DNA of 64,000 nt from Haloarchaeobius amylolyticus (GTDB lineage: Archaea > Halobacteriota > Halobacteria > Halobacteriales > Natrialbaceae). The notes beneath the pieces were generated by a model, which saw only the letters and a list, made by a program, of their open reading frames with translations, searched no databases and was not told the origin of the DNA. This document shows, piece after piece, positions 16,302 to 24,501 of the stretch. The stretch is taken from positions 2,170,001-2,234,000 of the forward strand of contig NZ_JANHDH010000001.1 of the NCBI RefSeq assembly GCF_026616195.1, given 5' to 3'. The number at the start of each line of letters is the position of its first letter. Positions within the stretch are counted from its first letter, which is position 1. The position numbers were made by a program, and so were the translations under genes.

Positions 16302-16738
16302 CAATCGCGGCCCTTCTGTCGGACGTCCCAGAGCGTCCGCACGCTGATGACGGCCAGCAGCACGCCGACGAGCGACACCAGCGGTGAGACGACGGTGTCG
16401 ACCCGGTCGAACAGCCCCTCGCGCGGGACGACCCGCACCCGGTAGAGGTCGCCCTCCCACCGGAGGTAGTCGTGGACTGCCAGCGGTTCGATGGCGTCTG
16501 CTTCGCTCCCGATCCAGAGGGTCGCCTCGCCGCCGGTGCCCGCCTGCTCGACGGCTGCCTGCGCCCGCGGCGGCAGGTCGGTGAAGTTCACCACCTCGTC
16601 GGCGGGCGGGGTCTGTTCGGTCGGGTCGACCTCCACGAGGACCTTCGACTCGCCGGGGTGGACGTCGAGGTAGACCGGGTGGGCGGCGGCGAGCAGGCCG
16701 AGGACGAGCGCGAGGAGGGCGACGTCGCGGCGGTTCAT
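16301..16738 (-). CDS. Membrane-anchored protein between htpX and pspAB
   Basis: 145 residues from MNRRDVALLALVLGLLAAAHP. There is one N-terminal helix (~7-23) and one near the C-terminus (VVSPLVSLVGVLLAVISVRTL), with ~85 residues between them, presumably outside the membrane. The outer part contains VVNFTDLPPRAQAAVEQA, which resembles a small domain seen in other haloarchaeal membrane proteins. The short basic tail (WDVRQKGRD) is cytoplasmic. It follows htpX after 25 bases, so it is likely co-transcribed and may be a substrate or partner. A GTG start four codons upstream is possible. Confidence 0.72.
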   Translation of the reverse strand: MNRRDVALLALVLGLLAAAHPVYLDVHPGESKVLVEVDPTEQTPPADEVVNFTDLPPRAQAAVEQAGTGGEATLWIGSEADAIEPLAVHDYLRWEGDLYRVRVVPREGLFDRVDTVVSPLVSLVGVLLAVISVRTLWDVRQKGRD

Positions 16739-16763
16739 GCTCCACACCAACCAGGCGCGCCCA

Positions 16764-17639
16764 TCAGAAGCTTTCCATCTCGCGTTCGAGTTGCTGGAGT
16801 CGTTCGATGCGGCGCTCGGTCGAGGGATGGGTGCTGAACAGGCGCGTGATGGCGCTGCCCGAGATGGGGATGATGAAGAACGCGTTCATCTCCGCCTGCT
16901 CGCGGATGTCCTCCTTGGGCACCCGGTGCATGTCCCCAGAGATGGTCTGCAGGGCGGACGCCAGCGCCCGGGGTTTGCCCGTGATGACGGCGGCTCCGCG
17001 GTCGGCGGCGAACTCGCGGTAGCGCGAGAGCGCCCGGATGAGCAGGTACGAGACGATCCACACCACCAGCGAGACGAGGATGGCGACGATGACGCCCCCG
17101 TTGTTGCGGTTGCGCCCGCCCCCGAAGAACGCGCCCCACCGGACGATGAGGAACGCGATGGTCGAGAGGAACGACGCGATGGTCATGACCATCACGTCGC
17201 GGTTCTTCACGTGGGCGAGCTCGTGCGCGATGACGCCCTCTAACTCCTCGTCGTCGAGGATGCGCAGCAGCTCGGTCGTCACCGCGACGGCGGCGTGTTT
17301 CTGCGAGCGCCCGGTCGCGAACGCGTTGGGGTTGCGCGAGTCCACGACGGCGATCTTCGGCTTGGGCACGTCGGCCTGCTGGGAGAGGCGCTGGACCATC
17401 GCGTGGAGCTTCGGCTCCTCCTCTTCGCTGACCTCTCTCGCGCCCATGCTCCACAGCGTGAGCTTGTCGCTGAAGTACCACTGCCCGAGGCTGAACATGC
17501 CGAACATGAGGGCGATGGCGAGGAGCGACCCGCCCGAGTACAGCCAGAGCGCGGCGATGAACACGATGTAGAGCCCCGCGAGGAGGAACATCGTGAGGAA
17601 CATCCGGAACTGGAGTCCCCTGTCCGCTTTCCATTGCAT
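16764..17639 (-). CDS. htpX: Membrane zinc metalloprotease HtpX (M48B)
   Basis: 291 residues, full length. Two N-terminal helices (12-50) are followed by the zinc motif HELAH in EGVIAHELAHVKNRDV (~residues 136-151), then two further helices and the third ligand Glu in RYREFAADRGAA. The FATGRSQKHAAVAVT region is typical of HtpX. HtpX degrades misfolded or damaged membrane proteins. Being first in an operon-like run with a small membrane protein and pspAB suggests a membrane-stress module. Confidence 0.95.
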   Translation of the reverse strand: MQWKADRGLQFRMFLTMFLLAGLYIVFIAALWLYSGGSLLAIALMFGMFSLGQWYFSDKLTLWSMGAREVSEEEEPKLHAMVQRLSQQADVPKPKIAVVDSRNPNAFATGRSQKHAAVAVTTELLRILDDEELEGVIAHELAHVKNRDVMVMTIASFLSTIAFLIVRWGAFFGGGRNRNNGGVIVAILVSLVVWIVSYLLIRALSRYREFAADRGAAVITGKPRALASALQTISGDMHRVPKEDIREQAEMNAFFIIPISGSAITRLFSTHPSTERRIERLQQLEREMESF

Positions 17640-17658
17640 GGTATCAGTGAGGTAACGC

Positions 17659-17689
17659 GTGGGCTAAAGCCCACCGCCATGCGGCGGTG
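17659..17689. repeat. Two abutting perfect hairpins upstream of htpX
   Basis: GTGGGCT-AA-AGCCCAC (17659-17674) and CACCGCC-ATGC-GGCGGTG (17672-17689) are consecutive perfect stems overlapping by three bases. They lie between the divergent htpX and 17735 genes. Tandem short palindromes of this kind occur at ends of IS200/IS605-type elements, so a mobile-element scar is possible, but no transposase or TnpB fragment is seen. Confidence 0.5.
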
Positions 17690-17704
17690 TGTCAGCCGAA
17701 GGGC

Positions 17705-17712
17705 TTGTATAC
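17705..17712 (+). promoter_or_regulatory. Predicted TATA box for the gene at 17735
   Basis: TTGTATAC lies 23-30 bases before the ATG at 17735, suggesting a leaderless message. Confidence 0.5.
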
Positions 17713-17734
17713 CCGTTCCGTGAGTTACAGACGA

Positions 17735-18214
17735 ATGTCGGCCGCGGACTCGCCGCTGGTCACGACCGGGTTCACCGTCGTCCTCGCCTGTCTCGTCGGG
17801 ACGGTGAGCGGCATCACCGTCGTCCTCGGCCCACCCATCCTCACCGCGGTCATCGTCGCCGTCAGCGACGTGGCCGGGAACTTCTACGCCGGCGTCTTCC
17901 TCGGCGTGTTCATCGGCGTGCTCGTCAGCGCCTTCACCGCCTTCCTCGTCTACCGCGTCTACCGGCTCCAGCAGACCCACCGCCCGCAGACGCAGAGTGG
18001 CGTGATGTACGCACCGTCGGGAGGCGGTGGCGGCTACCAGCAGCCGGGGTCGTACCAGCAGCAGGTCACCGGCGGCGACCCGCCGCTGTTCGACATGTAC
18101 CTCGTCGGGACCGTCGCGGCGCTACTGGTGTCGCTGGTGCTGGGGCCGGTCCTGACGGTCGCGGCGGGTATCGGCGGGGCGCTGTTGAGTGCCCGGTTGT
18201 TCGCTGGGGTGTGA
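17735..18214 (+). CDS. Polytopic membrane protein, unknown function
   Basis: 159 residues from MSAADSPLVTTGF. Hydrophobic segments occur at ~8-30, ~45-75 and ~118-155. A central soluble Gly/Gln/Pro/Tyr-rich loop (QSGVMYAPSGGGGGYQQPGS) divides it. Such loops often sit in haloarchaeal four-helix membrane proteins of unknown role. It is convergent with the MOT1-like transporter and divergent from htpX. The start was chosen from the TATA box spacing; the upstream in-frame Met is within the hairpin region. Confidence 0.7.
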   Translation: MSAADSPLVTTGFTVVLACLVGTVSGITVVLGPPILTAVIVAVSDVAGNFYAGVFLGVFIGVLVSAFTAFLVYRVYRLQQTHRPQTQSGVMYAPSGGGGGYQQPGSYQQQVTGGDPPLFDMYLVGTVAALLVSLVLGPVLTVAAGIGGALLSARLFAGV

Positions 18215-18268
18215 GTTCCTCGTGCCCGGGACCAACCGCCCCCGGGCCCTGCAGTTCCTCGCTGGAGC

Positions 18269-19363
18269 CTAGCCCCACCGTTCTATCGCCAGATAGACGA
18301 CCGCACCGCCGAGGAAAGCCACGCCGAGATCGACTGCCACCCCGACGACGCCGATGCCGATGGTGAGAGGGTAGAACCCCGTCTGTTCGAGGCTCGTGCG
18401 GGCCAGCTGGAGCGCGACGAGGGCCAGCACGACCCCGAGCATGGCGACCGGGTAGACCGCGAGGAAGCCGACGCCGACCAGCGCGAGGCCGACGTAGCCG
18501 GCCCCGAGGACGAGGTTCGCGCCGGCGGTCCGCGCGCCGAAGGCGTACTTCCCGGCGATGCCGCCGCTCCCGTGGCACATCGGGATGCCGCCGAGGGGGA
18601 CCGACACGAGGTTCATCACGCCCATGCTGGTCGAGAGGTCGTCGGCCGAGACGTCGCGGTCGAAGTAGTCGGCCATGAGCACCGAGGCCGCCAGCGCCGC
18701 GTTCCCGACGGTCATCGCGAGCTGGGCGAGCATGGCTTCGGCCGTCGCGCCCGTGAGACCGACGCTGGCGACCGCGAACAGCCCGTCGAACGAGGGCATC
18801 GCCAGCGCGGGAGTGGCCCCGGAGGCCACGGCGACGACCCCACCGCCGAGCAGGACCACCATGCCGGAGAGGTTCCAGTAGCCCAGCGCGATGGGGACGA
18901 CGGCGAGAGCGGCGGCGACGGCGGCCAGTCGCGGGTCGCCGACGCCGAGGCCGACCCCCGTCTCCAGGAGGACGAGTGCGACCCCGAACTGGACGCCGCG
19001 GACGACGGGGGCACCGATGTACTGCCCGAGTCGGTCGAGCGTCCCGGTCGTGCCGACGACCAGCAACACGCCGCCGAGGAGGAGTCCCGCGAGCAGGAAC
19101 TCGCCGGTGGTGACGGTCCCGGCGAGCAGTAGCGCCGCCAGCGCCTTCATCGGCTCGACCGAGATGGGCGCGCCGTAGTAGAGCCCCCAGACCGCCTGTG
19201 CGAGGCCGAACCAGACGAGCATCAGCGCCAGCGAGAGGTCGGTCAGCACCGCGATGGCGACGACCAGCGGCAGCACCGTAACCGAATCCCCTATCGCCCC
19301 CGTGACCTCGTGCCACGCGAAATCGACACGAGAACCGTCGAGAGTGACCCCTTCGTAACCCAT
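18269..19363 (-). CDS. Putative molybdate/sulfate transporter (MOT1-like, SulP-related)
   Basis: 364 residues with about ten hydrophobic segments. Family-typical motifs are GAIGDSVTVLPLVVAIAVLTDLSL near the N-terminus, YYGAPISVEPMKALAA, and GGIPMCHGSGGIAGKYAFGARTAGANL, the signature of MOT1-type and related SLC26-like transporters. MOT1 proteins import molybdate with high affinity; some haloarchaeal members may carry sulfate. It is divergent from nmd3. The longer open frame running upstream across nmd3 is an antisense shadow and was rejected. Confidence 0.85.
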   Translation of the reverse strand: MGYEGVTLDGSRVDFAWHEVTGAIGDSVTVLPLVVAIAVLTDLSLALMLVWFGLAQAVWGLYYGAPISVEPMKALAALLLAGTVTTGEFLLAGLLLGGVLLVVGTTGTLDRLGQYIGAPVVRGVQFGVALVLLETGVGLGVGDPRLAAVAAALAVVPIALGYWNLSGMVVLLGGGVVAVASGATPALAMPSFDGLFAVASVGLTGATAEAMLAQLAMTVGNAALAASVLMADYFDRDVSADDLSTSMGVMNLVSVPLGGIPMCHGSGGIAGKYAFGARTAGANLVLGAGYVGLALVGVGFLAVYPVAMLGVVLALVALQLARTSLEQTGFYPLTIGIGVVGVAVDLGVAFLGGAVVYLAIERWG

Positions 19364-19505
19364 TATCCGCAGTAACGAGTCATCACAGAAGTACGTTTCC
19401 AGTAACTGGATTTGGGCACGTTCGCCGTGAACGTAATCGATTGTGGGCCCATCCTGGACCGCTCCATCGAAACGGCCGGCTCGCGCCCGACCCCGGACCC
19501 GCGTT

Positions 19506-19512
19506 CCTTTTA
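19506..19512 (+). promoter_or_regulatory. Predicted TATA box of nmd3-taw2
   Basis: CCTTTTA lies 26-32 bases before the nmd3 ATG, in an otherwise GC-rich divergent intergenic region. Confidence 0.45.
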
Positions 19513-19537
19513 CGCGTGAACGGCGAACACCCGTCAA

Positions 19538-20647
19538 ATGAGCGACCAGCGAACGTTCTGTCCACGCTGTGGCGACCCGATGTCCGACGTCGCCGCGAAC
19601 GACCCGCTGGGCAAGTCCGACGTGGGCGTCTGCGACGACTGCTACTTCGAGCAGTTCGAACTCGTCGACGCGCCCGACCGCATCGAGGTGATGGTCTGTG
19701 CGACCTGCGGCGCGGTCCACCGGGGCAACCGGTGGGTCGACGTGGGCGCGAAGGACTACACCGACGTGGCCATCGACGAGGTGGCCGAGGCGCTGGCGGT
19801 ACACGTCGACGCCGAGGACGTGTCCTGGCAGGTCGACCCCGAGCAGGTAGACCAGAACACCATCCGGATGCACTGTTTCTTCTCCGGCATCGTCCGCGGG
19901 CAGTTCCGCGAGGCCGAGGCGACCGTCCCGGTCCTCATCTCCCGGCAGACCTGCACCCGGTGTGGGCGCATCTCCGGCGACTACTACGCCTCCATCGTGC
20001 AGGTCCGGGCGGCGGACCGCAAGCCCACCAGCGAGGAGATAGAGCGCTCGAAGGAGATCGCCAACAAGATCGTCGCGGACATGGAGGCGACGGGCGACCG
20101 CAACGCCTTCATCACGGAGATGGGCGAGGAGAAGGACGGCCTCGACATCAAGGTCTCGACGAACAACATCGGGAAGAAGATCGCCAACAAGGTCACCGAG
20201 GAGTTCGGCGGCTCGTGGGAGGACCACGAGACCCTCGTCACCGAGGACGAGGACGGCAACGAGGTCTACCGCGTCACCTACGCGGTCCGGCTCCCGCCGT
20301 TCATCCCCGGCGACATCATCGAGTTGCGCGACGACGACGACACCGACGGCCCCATCCTCGTCCGGAGCGCCCACGGGAACCTCAAGGGCGTCCGGCTCAC
20401 CACCGGCGAGCGCTACGAGGCCAGTTACTCGGAGGGCGACGCGCCAAACGCCCGCAAGCTCGGCAGCATCGAGGACGGCGTCGAGACCTCGCTCGTGACG
20501 GTCGAGGACGAGCACGCGGTACAGGTGCTCGACCCGGAGACCTACGAGGCGAAGACCATCTCGCGCCCGGACTACTTCGACCCCGACGGGGAGTCGGTCC
20601 GGGTGTTCAAGAGCCGCGCCGGCCTCCACGTCCTGCCCGATGAGTGA
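19538..20647 (+). CDS. nmd3: Archaeal NMD3 family protein
   Basis: 369 residues. The N-terminus has the NMD3 zinc-binding cysteine pairs: CPRCGDPM (8-15), CDDCYFEQF, CATCGAVH and later CTRCGRISGDYY. In eukaryotes NMD3 is the 60S export adaptor; in archaea, which lack a nucleus, it is thought to act in late large-subunit assembly with aIF6. Its C-terminal domains (residues ~160-369) follow the family. The last eight bases overlap the start of the taw2 gene, so the two are co-translated. Confidence 0.94.
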   Translation: MSDQRTFCPRCGDPMSDVAANDPLGKSDVGVCDDCYFEQFELVDAPDRIEVMVCATCGAVHRGNRWVDVGAKDYTDVAIDEVAEALAVHVDAEDVSWQVDPEQVDQNTIRMHCFFSGIVRGQFREAEATVPVLISRQTCTRCGRISGDYYASIVQVRAADRKPTSEEIERSKEIANKIVADMEATGDRNAFITEMGEEKDGLDIKVSTNNIGKKIANKVTEEFGGSWEDHETLVTEDEDGNEVYRVTYAVRLPPFIPGDIIELRDDDDTDGPILVRSAHGNLKGVRLTTGERYEASYSEGDAPNARKLGSIEDGVETSLVTVEDEHAVQVLDPETYEAKTISRPDYFDPDGESVRVFKSRAGLHVLPDE

Positions 20648-21710
20648 GGAACCGTCGGACGCGGACGGGGACCTGCCGGTCGCCACCGGCGACCCGGCCG
20701 AGGACGCCGACGACCTCGCCGCCATCGTCCCCAAGCCCGGCACCGAGGTCGCCATCGCGAGCCTCCGCGATGAGGGCATATACGACGACGAGCGCCGGGT
20801 GCAGGCGTACGGCGCGGAGACGGTGGCACTTCCCGTCACCGACCCGCCGCAGTCGACCGACGTGCTAGACGTGGTGCGCCAGACCGACCCCGAGGCGCGG
20901 GCGCCCGACCTCGAGACCTTGCTTCGAGAGAAGGGATGGGACGACGAGGCGGTCGCGGCCGCCCCGGCGTCGTGGGCGGTCGTCGGCTCCGTCATCCTGG
21001 TCTCGCTCGACGACTGGACCGACGAGCAAGAGCAGGACATCGGCGAGGCCCTGCTGGAACTCCACGGCGAGGCCGACACCGTCTGTGCCCACGGCGGCGT
21101 CTCGGGCGAACTCCGCCAGCCAGACACCCGGGTCGTGGCTGGCCTGGGCGACACCGAGACGGTCCACACCGAACACGGGACGAGGTACTCGCTCGACCTC
21201 GCGAAGGTCATGTTCTCGCCCGGCAATCAGGCCGAGCGCGCCCGGATGGGCGACGTCGTGGCGGAGGACGAGGAAGTGCTGGACATGTTCGCCGGCATCG
21301 GCTACTTCACGCTCCCGATGGCCCGCGCCGGCGCGCAGGTCACGGCCGTCGAGAAGAACCCCGAGTCGTTCCGGTTCCTCGGCGAGAACGCGAACCTCAA
21401 CGGGGTCCTCGACCGCGTCTCGCTGGTCCTCGGCGACTGCCGGGAGGTCGAGGCCACCGCGGACCGGGTCGTGATGGGCTACTACGACGCCCACGAGTAC
21501 CTCGACGCGGCCCTGGACGCGCTCGAACCGGGCGGTATCCTGCACCTGCACGAGGCCACGCCCGAGGACCGGCTCTGGGACCGCCCCGTCTCGCGCATCC
21601 GCGAGGCCGCGGCCGCCCGCGGGCGCACGGTCGAGATACTCGACAGACGGCGCGTCAAGAGCCACAGCGAGGGCGTCTGGCACGTCGTCGTCGACGCGCG
21701 AATCGATTGA
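20640..21710 (+). CDS. taw2: Trm5/TYW2-family tRNA methyltransferase-fold enzyme, probably Taw2
   Basis: 356 residues. Motif I is VLDMFAGIGYFTLPMARAG (residues ~220-238), and the AdoMet-binding acidic end is AVEKNPESFRFL. The motif IV position reads MGYYDAHEYLD. Trm5 (m1G37) normally has NLP there, whereas TYW2/Taw2, which transfers the aminocarboxypropyl group to make wybutosine intermediates at tRNA-Phe G37, has a GY..HxFL-like motif. I therefore favour Taw2, with Trm5 as the alternative. The N-terminal 50 residues are a haloarchaeal acidic extension. The start overlaps nmd3. Confidence 0.75.
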   Translation: MSEEPSDADGDLPVATGDPAEDADDLAAIVPKPGTEVAIASLRDEGIYDDERRVQAYGAETVALPVTDPPQSTDVLDVVRQTDPEARAPDLETLLREKGWDDEAVAAAPASWAVVGSVILVSLDDWTDEQEQDIGEALLELHGEADTVCAHGGVSGELRQPDTRVVAGLGDTETVHTEHGTRYSLDLAKVMFSPGNQAERARMGDVVAEDEEVLDMFAGIGYFTLPMARAGAQVTAVEKNPESFRFLGENANLNGVLDRVSLVLGDCREVEATADRVVMGYYDAHEYLDAALDALEPGGILHLHEATPEDRLWDRPVSRIREAAAARGRTVEILDRRRVKSHSEGVWHVVVDARID

Positions 21711-21793
21711 ACGACGGCTGAACGGTCCTGAACCGTCGGGACGCAACTGAACGAGAGGCGGGGTTTTTGCTGGCGTCGACCGCAGGGAGCGAT

Positions 21794-22090
21794 ATGTCCC
21801 TCCCGCAAGACGACATCGACTGGGTCCGTGCGGAGATTCCCCGTATGCTCGTGGGCGTGCTACTGGTGCTGTTCGCGTCGTGGCTCGTCCACTTCGCGCT
21901 CGACCTCGTGTTCGTCGACCTGTTCCTGCGCCCCCTCGGGCACACACTCGATGGGGGCTCCATCTTCGCGCTCGCCGACGAGGTGTCCGCGTTCGCGGAC
22001 TTCCTCGGGACGGTCGTGAAGTGGACCGGGCTGCTGGCCGTGCTGGGCTACGTGGTCCGCCGGGCGGCCCGGTCGGGGTCGCAGGACTGA
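21794..22090 (+). CDS. Small membrane protein
   Basis: 98 residues from MSLPQDDIDWVRAEIPRML. Two hydrophobic stretches (~18-45 and ~73-90) flank a short loop with GGSIFALADEVSAFAD. The C-terminal tail (RRAARSGSQD) is basic then acidic. No family is recognised. It lies 83 bases after taw2 on the same strand and converges with the next small gene. Confidence 0.65.
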   Translation: MSLPQDDIDWVRAEIPRMLVGVLLVLFASWLVHFALDLVFVDLFLRPLGHTLDGGSIFALADEVSAFADFLGTVVKWTGLLAVLGYVVRRAARSGSQD

Positions 22091-22106
22091 ATTCGAGCGA
22101 CGCGGC

Positions 22107-22370
22107 TCAGTCCCTGCTCGGCAGCACGCCGCCGTAGTACAGCAGGTGTGCACCGGCTGCAACGAAGAACAGACCGAGCAGTCGAACACGGTTCGTCGCC
22201 CCGTCGCGGGGCTCGAACTCCACGTCCAGTAGCAGGTCGTAGCTCCGGCTGGCGAGCGAGAGCAGGGTGTCAGCCTTCACCAGATGGGCGACCCCGGCCA
22301 GCGTGAGCACCGCCCCGAGCGGGCGGGCCAGGCTGGACCAGATCTCGAGTACAGACGGGCGGTCTGTCAT
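22107..22370 (-). CDS. Small two-helix membrane protein
   Basis: 87 residues from MTDRPSVLEIWSSLARPLG. Two hydrophobic helices (~15-35 and ~62-80) flank a charged loop containing DVEFEPRDGATNRVR. The function is unknown. It is convergent with the previous gene, with 16 bases between stops. The in-frame extension upstream reaches into the divergent 30-residue gene and the helicase and was rejected. Confidence 0.65.
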   Translation of the reverse strand: MTDRPSVLEIWSSLARPLGAVLTLAGVAHLVKADTLLSLASRSYDLLLDVEFEPRDGATNRVRLLGLFFVAAGAHLLYYGGVLPSRD

Positions 22371-22481
22371 GCTCGCGGCTTCGGGTCGCCGGCGCAAAAA
22401 CGGTCGGAAACCGGTCGCCGGGTGCGCCCACCGGCGCACAGCCGAGGGGTTGAAGCCCTCGGAGGCGAAAGAGAGAATCGA

Positions 22482-22574
22482 ATGTTCGGACTCACCCGCC
22501 AGCAGATCATCGCCATCGTCTTCGTCGGCCTGATGATCCTCTCCTCGGCCGTGGGCGTCATCGGCGCGTTCTGA
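22482..22574 (+). CDS. 30-residue single-helix membrane miniprotein
   Basis: Only 30 residues: MFGLTRQQIIAIVFVGLMIL followed by SSAVGVIGAF. It is one transmembrane helix with a short MFGLTRQQ head. I recall similar very short MFGL..RQQ proteins in other haloarchaea, but this is from memory. It ends seven bases before the helicase gene ends on the other strand. Its function is unknown. Confidence 0.6.
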   Translation: MFGLTRQQIIAIVFVGLMILSSAVGVIGAF

Positions 22575-22581
22575 CCGCCGG

Positions 22582-24501
22582 TCAGCCGTCGGTGTCCCAC
22601 ACGTCGGCCATCGGCGACCGCTTCGAGCGACGCCGGCGCGACCGCCGCGAGGAGCCGCCACTGCTGTCACCGCCGTCTCCATCACCGCCCGCGCTGGCAC
22701 TCGCGCCACTGCTGCTGCCGCCGCTACTACTCGTACTGCTGCTACTGTTCCCGCTCCCGCCGCCAGCCCCGCTCTCGCGCCACGTCTCCTGGCGGCGACT
22801 CCCGCGGATGGAGCCGCCGTCGAACGCCGTGAGCGCCTCCGTCGGCTGGAACTCCGGGAGGTCCGGCTCCGAGAGCCGGGTGACCTGCTCGGCGAACCAC
22901 GGCGGCGTGTCGGTCTTCGCGCGCTCGAACAGGTCGAGCAGGCTGGTGTCGGCGAGGTAGGTGTCGCCGTAGTCGTCGGGGGCGCGGATGACCCGCCCGC
23001 AGGCCTGGATGACGGTCCGGAGCGCGGAGCGGTAGTACCACGCCCACTGGCCCTGCTCCAGTCGGTGGGCGACCCGCGAATCCCCGGTGTTCAGGAACGG
23101 CGCCTTACAGAGCACCTGCCAGCGACAGAGGTCGCCCTCGAGGTCGAGTGCCTCCTCCATCTTCACCGAGAGGAACACCTCCGGGTCGTCACAGGCCTTC
23201 CACGACTCCAGTTCGGCGTCGCGATTCTCCCGGCCGTGGATGCGCAGGCGCTCGCCGACGCCGAAGTCACGGAGGAGGTCGGCGAGGCGCTCCTGGATAC
23301 CGTACGAATGGCAGTGGATGAGCCCCTTCTCGTCGGGATGCTGCTGCATGATGCGCGTCGTGACCCGGGCGATCTTCGGCAGGGTCTCGTCGCGGTGCTC
23401 GTAGGTCATCTTCCCCTGGGTCACGTCGTACAGCGGCCGGTTCTCGACGGGGAAGGTGTGTTCGACGTCGACCAGGGCGGTCTGCTCGGGCGGGAGGCCG
23501 ACCTGCCGGCAGAAGGCGTCCTTGTTGAGGATGGTCGCCGACAGCAGGACGAACTTGTTCCCGCGGTCGTAGACCGTGTGCTGGAGGTACTTCTCGGGGT
23601 TCATCGGCTTGATGGTGACCGCCCCGCCCTCGCCGTCGGGCTGGTCGACCAGCCACTCCGTCGCCGACCCGGGGTCGCGGTAGTCCGAGACGAACCAGTC
23701 CAGCTCACCGATGCGCTCTTGCAGCCGGTCCCGGACGTGCACCTCCTCGGCGGTGAGCGCCTGCTTCGTGAGCAGTTCGTCCTTCCGGCGGACCAGCGCC
23801 TGCATCACGTTCTCGGCGTACTTGGCGGTGCGCTCGACCGAATCGAGGTCGGGCACCTGCAGGTCGTCCCACACCGGGACGGTTCTCGGGCCCAGCTCGA
23901 TGGTCGCGTACATCTCCGCCCACTCCGCCAGCCCGTGGGCCTCGTCGATGACGACCACGTCCCGCTTGCGGAACACCTCGCTCCCGGCGGTCTGCATGAA
24001 GTACGCGAGCGTCATCGCCGCGATGTTCCGGTTGGAGGCGATGGCCCGGTCGGAGAAGTACGGACACCGGTGCTGCACCGAGCAGTCGTACCCCTTCTCG
24101 CGTACGCACGGCGCCCGGTTCACGGGGGTATCGCGCTCGCCCGGCAGGATGCACTTGTAGTTCGACTTCCCGCGGATGATGTTCAGGTCGTCCAGCAACG
24201 CGTCGCCCGCCACGTCGTCGAGCTGTGAGACCTGCGGCGTCGTGTAGTAGGCGCCGCTGGCCTCGCTCGGGGCGACCGCGTCCGCCTTCGCGGCACAGCC
24301 GGCGACCGCCCGCGCGAGGAGGGACTTGCCGCTGCCGGTCGGCGCGCGCACGAGCACCACGTCGTTCCCCGCCTCGAAGGCGTCACGGATGTCGCCGAGC
24401 GCCTGCTCCTGGTTGCCGCGGTAGGAGGGTGCGGGGAACTCCTCGAAGATACGGGACGGGTCCACTGTCCTGTGGAAGCCGTGGGACGGGTGTAAAATCA
24501 T
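22582..24501 (-). CDS. Superfamily 2 DNA helicase, Rad3/XPD/DinG type with Fe-S cysteines
   Basis: 639 residues. Walker A is APTGSGKSLLA (~53-63) and the DEAH box is VVIDEAHGLAEW. Between them, four cysteines (CILPGERDTPVNRAPCVREKGYDCSVQHRC as spaced positions) fit the XPD-type 4Fe-4S domain. Motif VI appears as QACGRVIRAPDDYGDTYLAD. XPD-like enzymes unwind DNA 5'-3' in repair. A ~60-residue Gly/Ser-only linker precedes an arginine-rich patch and a conserved-looking terminus SPMADVWDTDG, perhaps a docking peptide. I chose the MILHPSHGFHRTVDPSRIF start. Confidence 0.92.
   Translation of the reverse strand: MILHPSHGFHRTVDPSRIFEEFPAPSYRGNQEQALGDIRDAFEAGNDVVLVRAPTGSGKSLLARAVAGCAAKADAVAPSEASGAYYTTPQVSQLDDVAGDALLDDLNIIRGKSNYKCILPGERDTPVNRAPCVREKGYDCSVQHRCPYFSDRAIASNRNIAAMTLAYFMQTAGSEVFRKRDVVVIDEAHGLAEWAEMYATIELGPRTVPVWDDLQVPDLDSVERTAKYAENVMQALVRRKDELLTKQALTAEEVHVRDRLQERIGELDWFVSDYRDPGSATEWLVDQPDGEGGAVTIKPMNPEKYLQHTVYDRGNKFVLLSATILNKDAFCRQVGLPPEQTALVDVEHTFPVENRPLYDVTQGKMTYEHRDETLPKIARVTTRIMQQHPDEKGLIHCHSYGIQERLADLLRDFGVGERLRIHGRENRDAELESWKACDDPEVFLSVKMEEALDLEGDLCRWQVLCKAPFLNTGDSRVAHRLEQGQWAWYYRSALRTVIQACGRVIRAPDDYGDTYLADTSLLDLFERAKTDTPPWFAEQVTRLSEPDLPEFQPTEALTAFDGGSIRGSRRQETWRESGAGGGSGNSSSSTSSSGGSSSGASASAGGDGDGGDSSGGSSRRSRRRRSKRSPMADVWDTDG

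Noticed and set aside
18269-21226. A 985-codon open frame on the minus strand across nmd3 and taw2
   Set aside because: Only its last 364 codons look like a transporter. The rest is antisense to well-supported nmd3 and taw2 and has no family resemblance; it arises from GC-rich codon bias.
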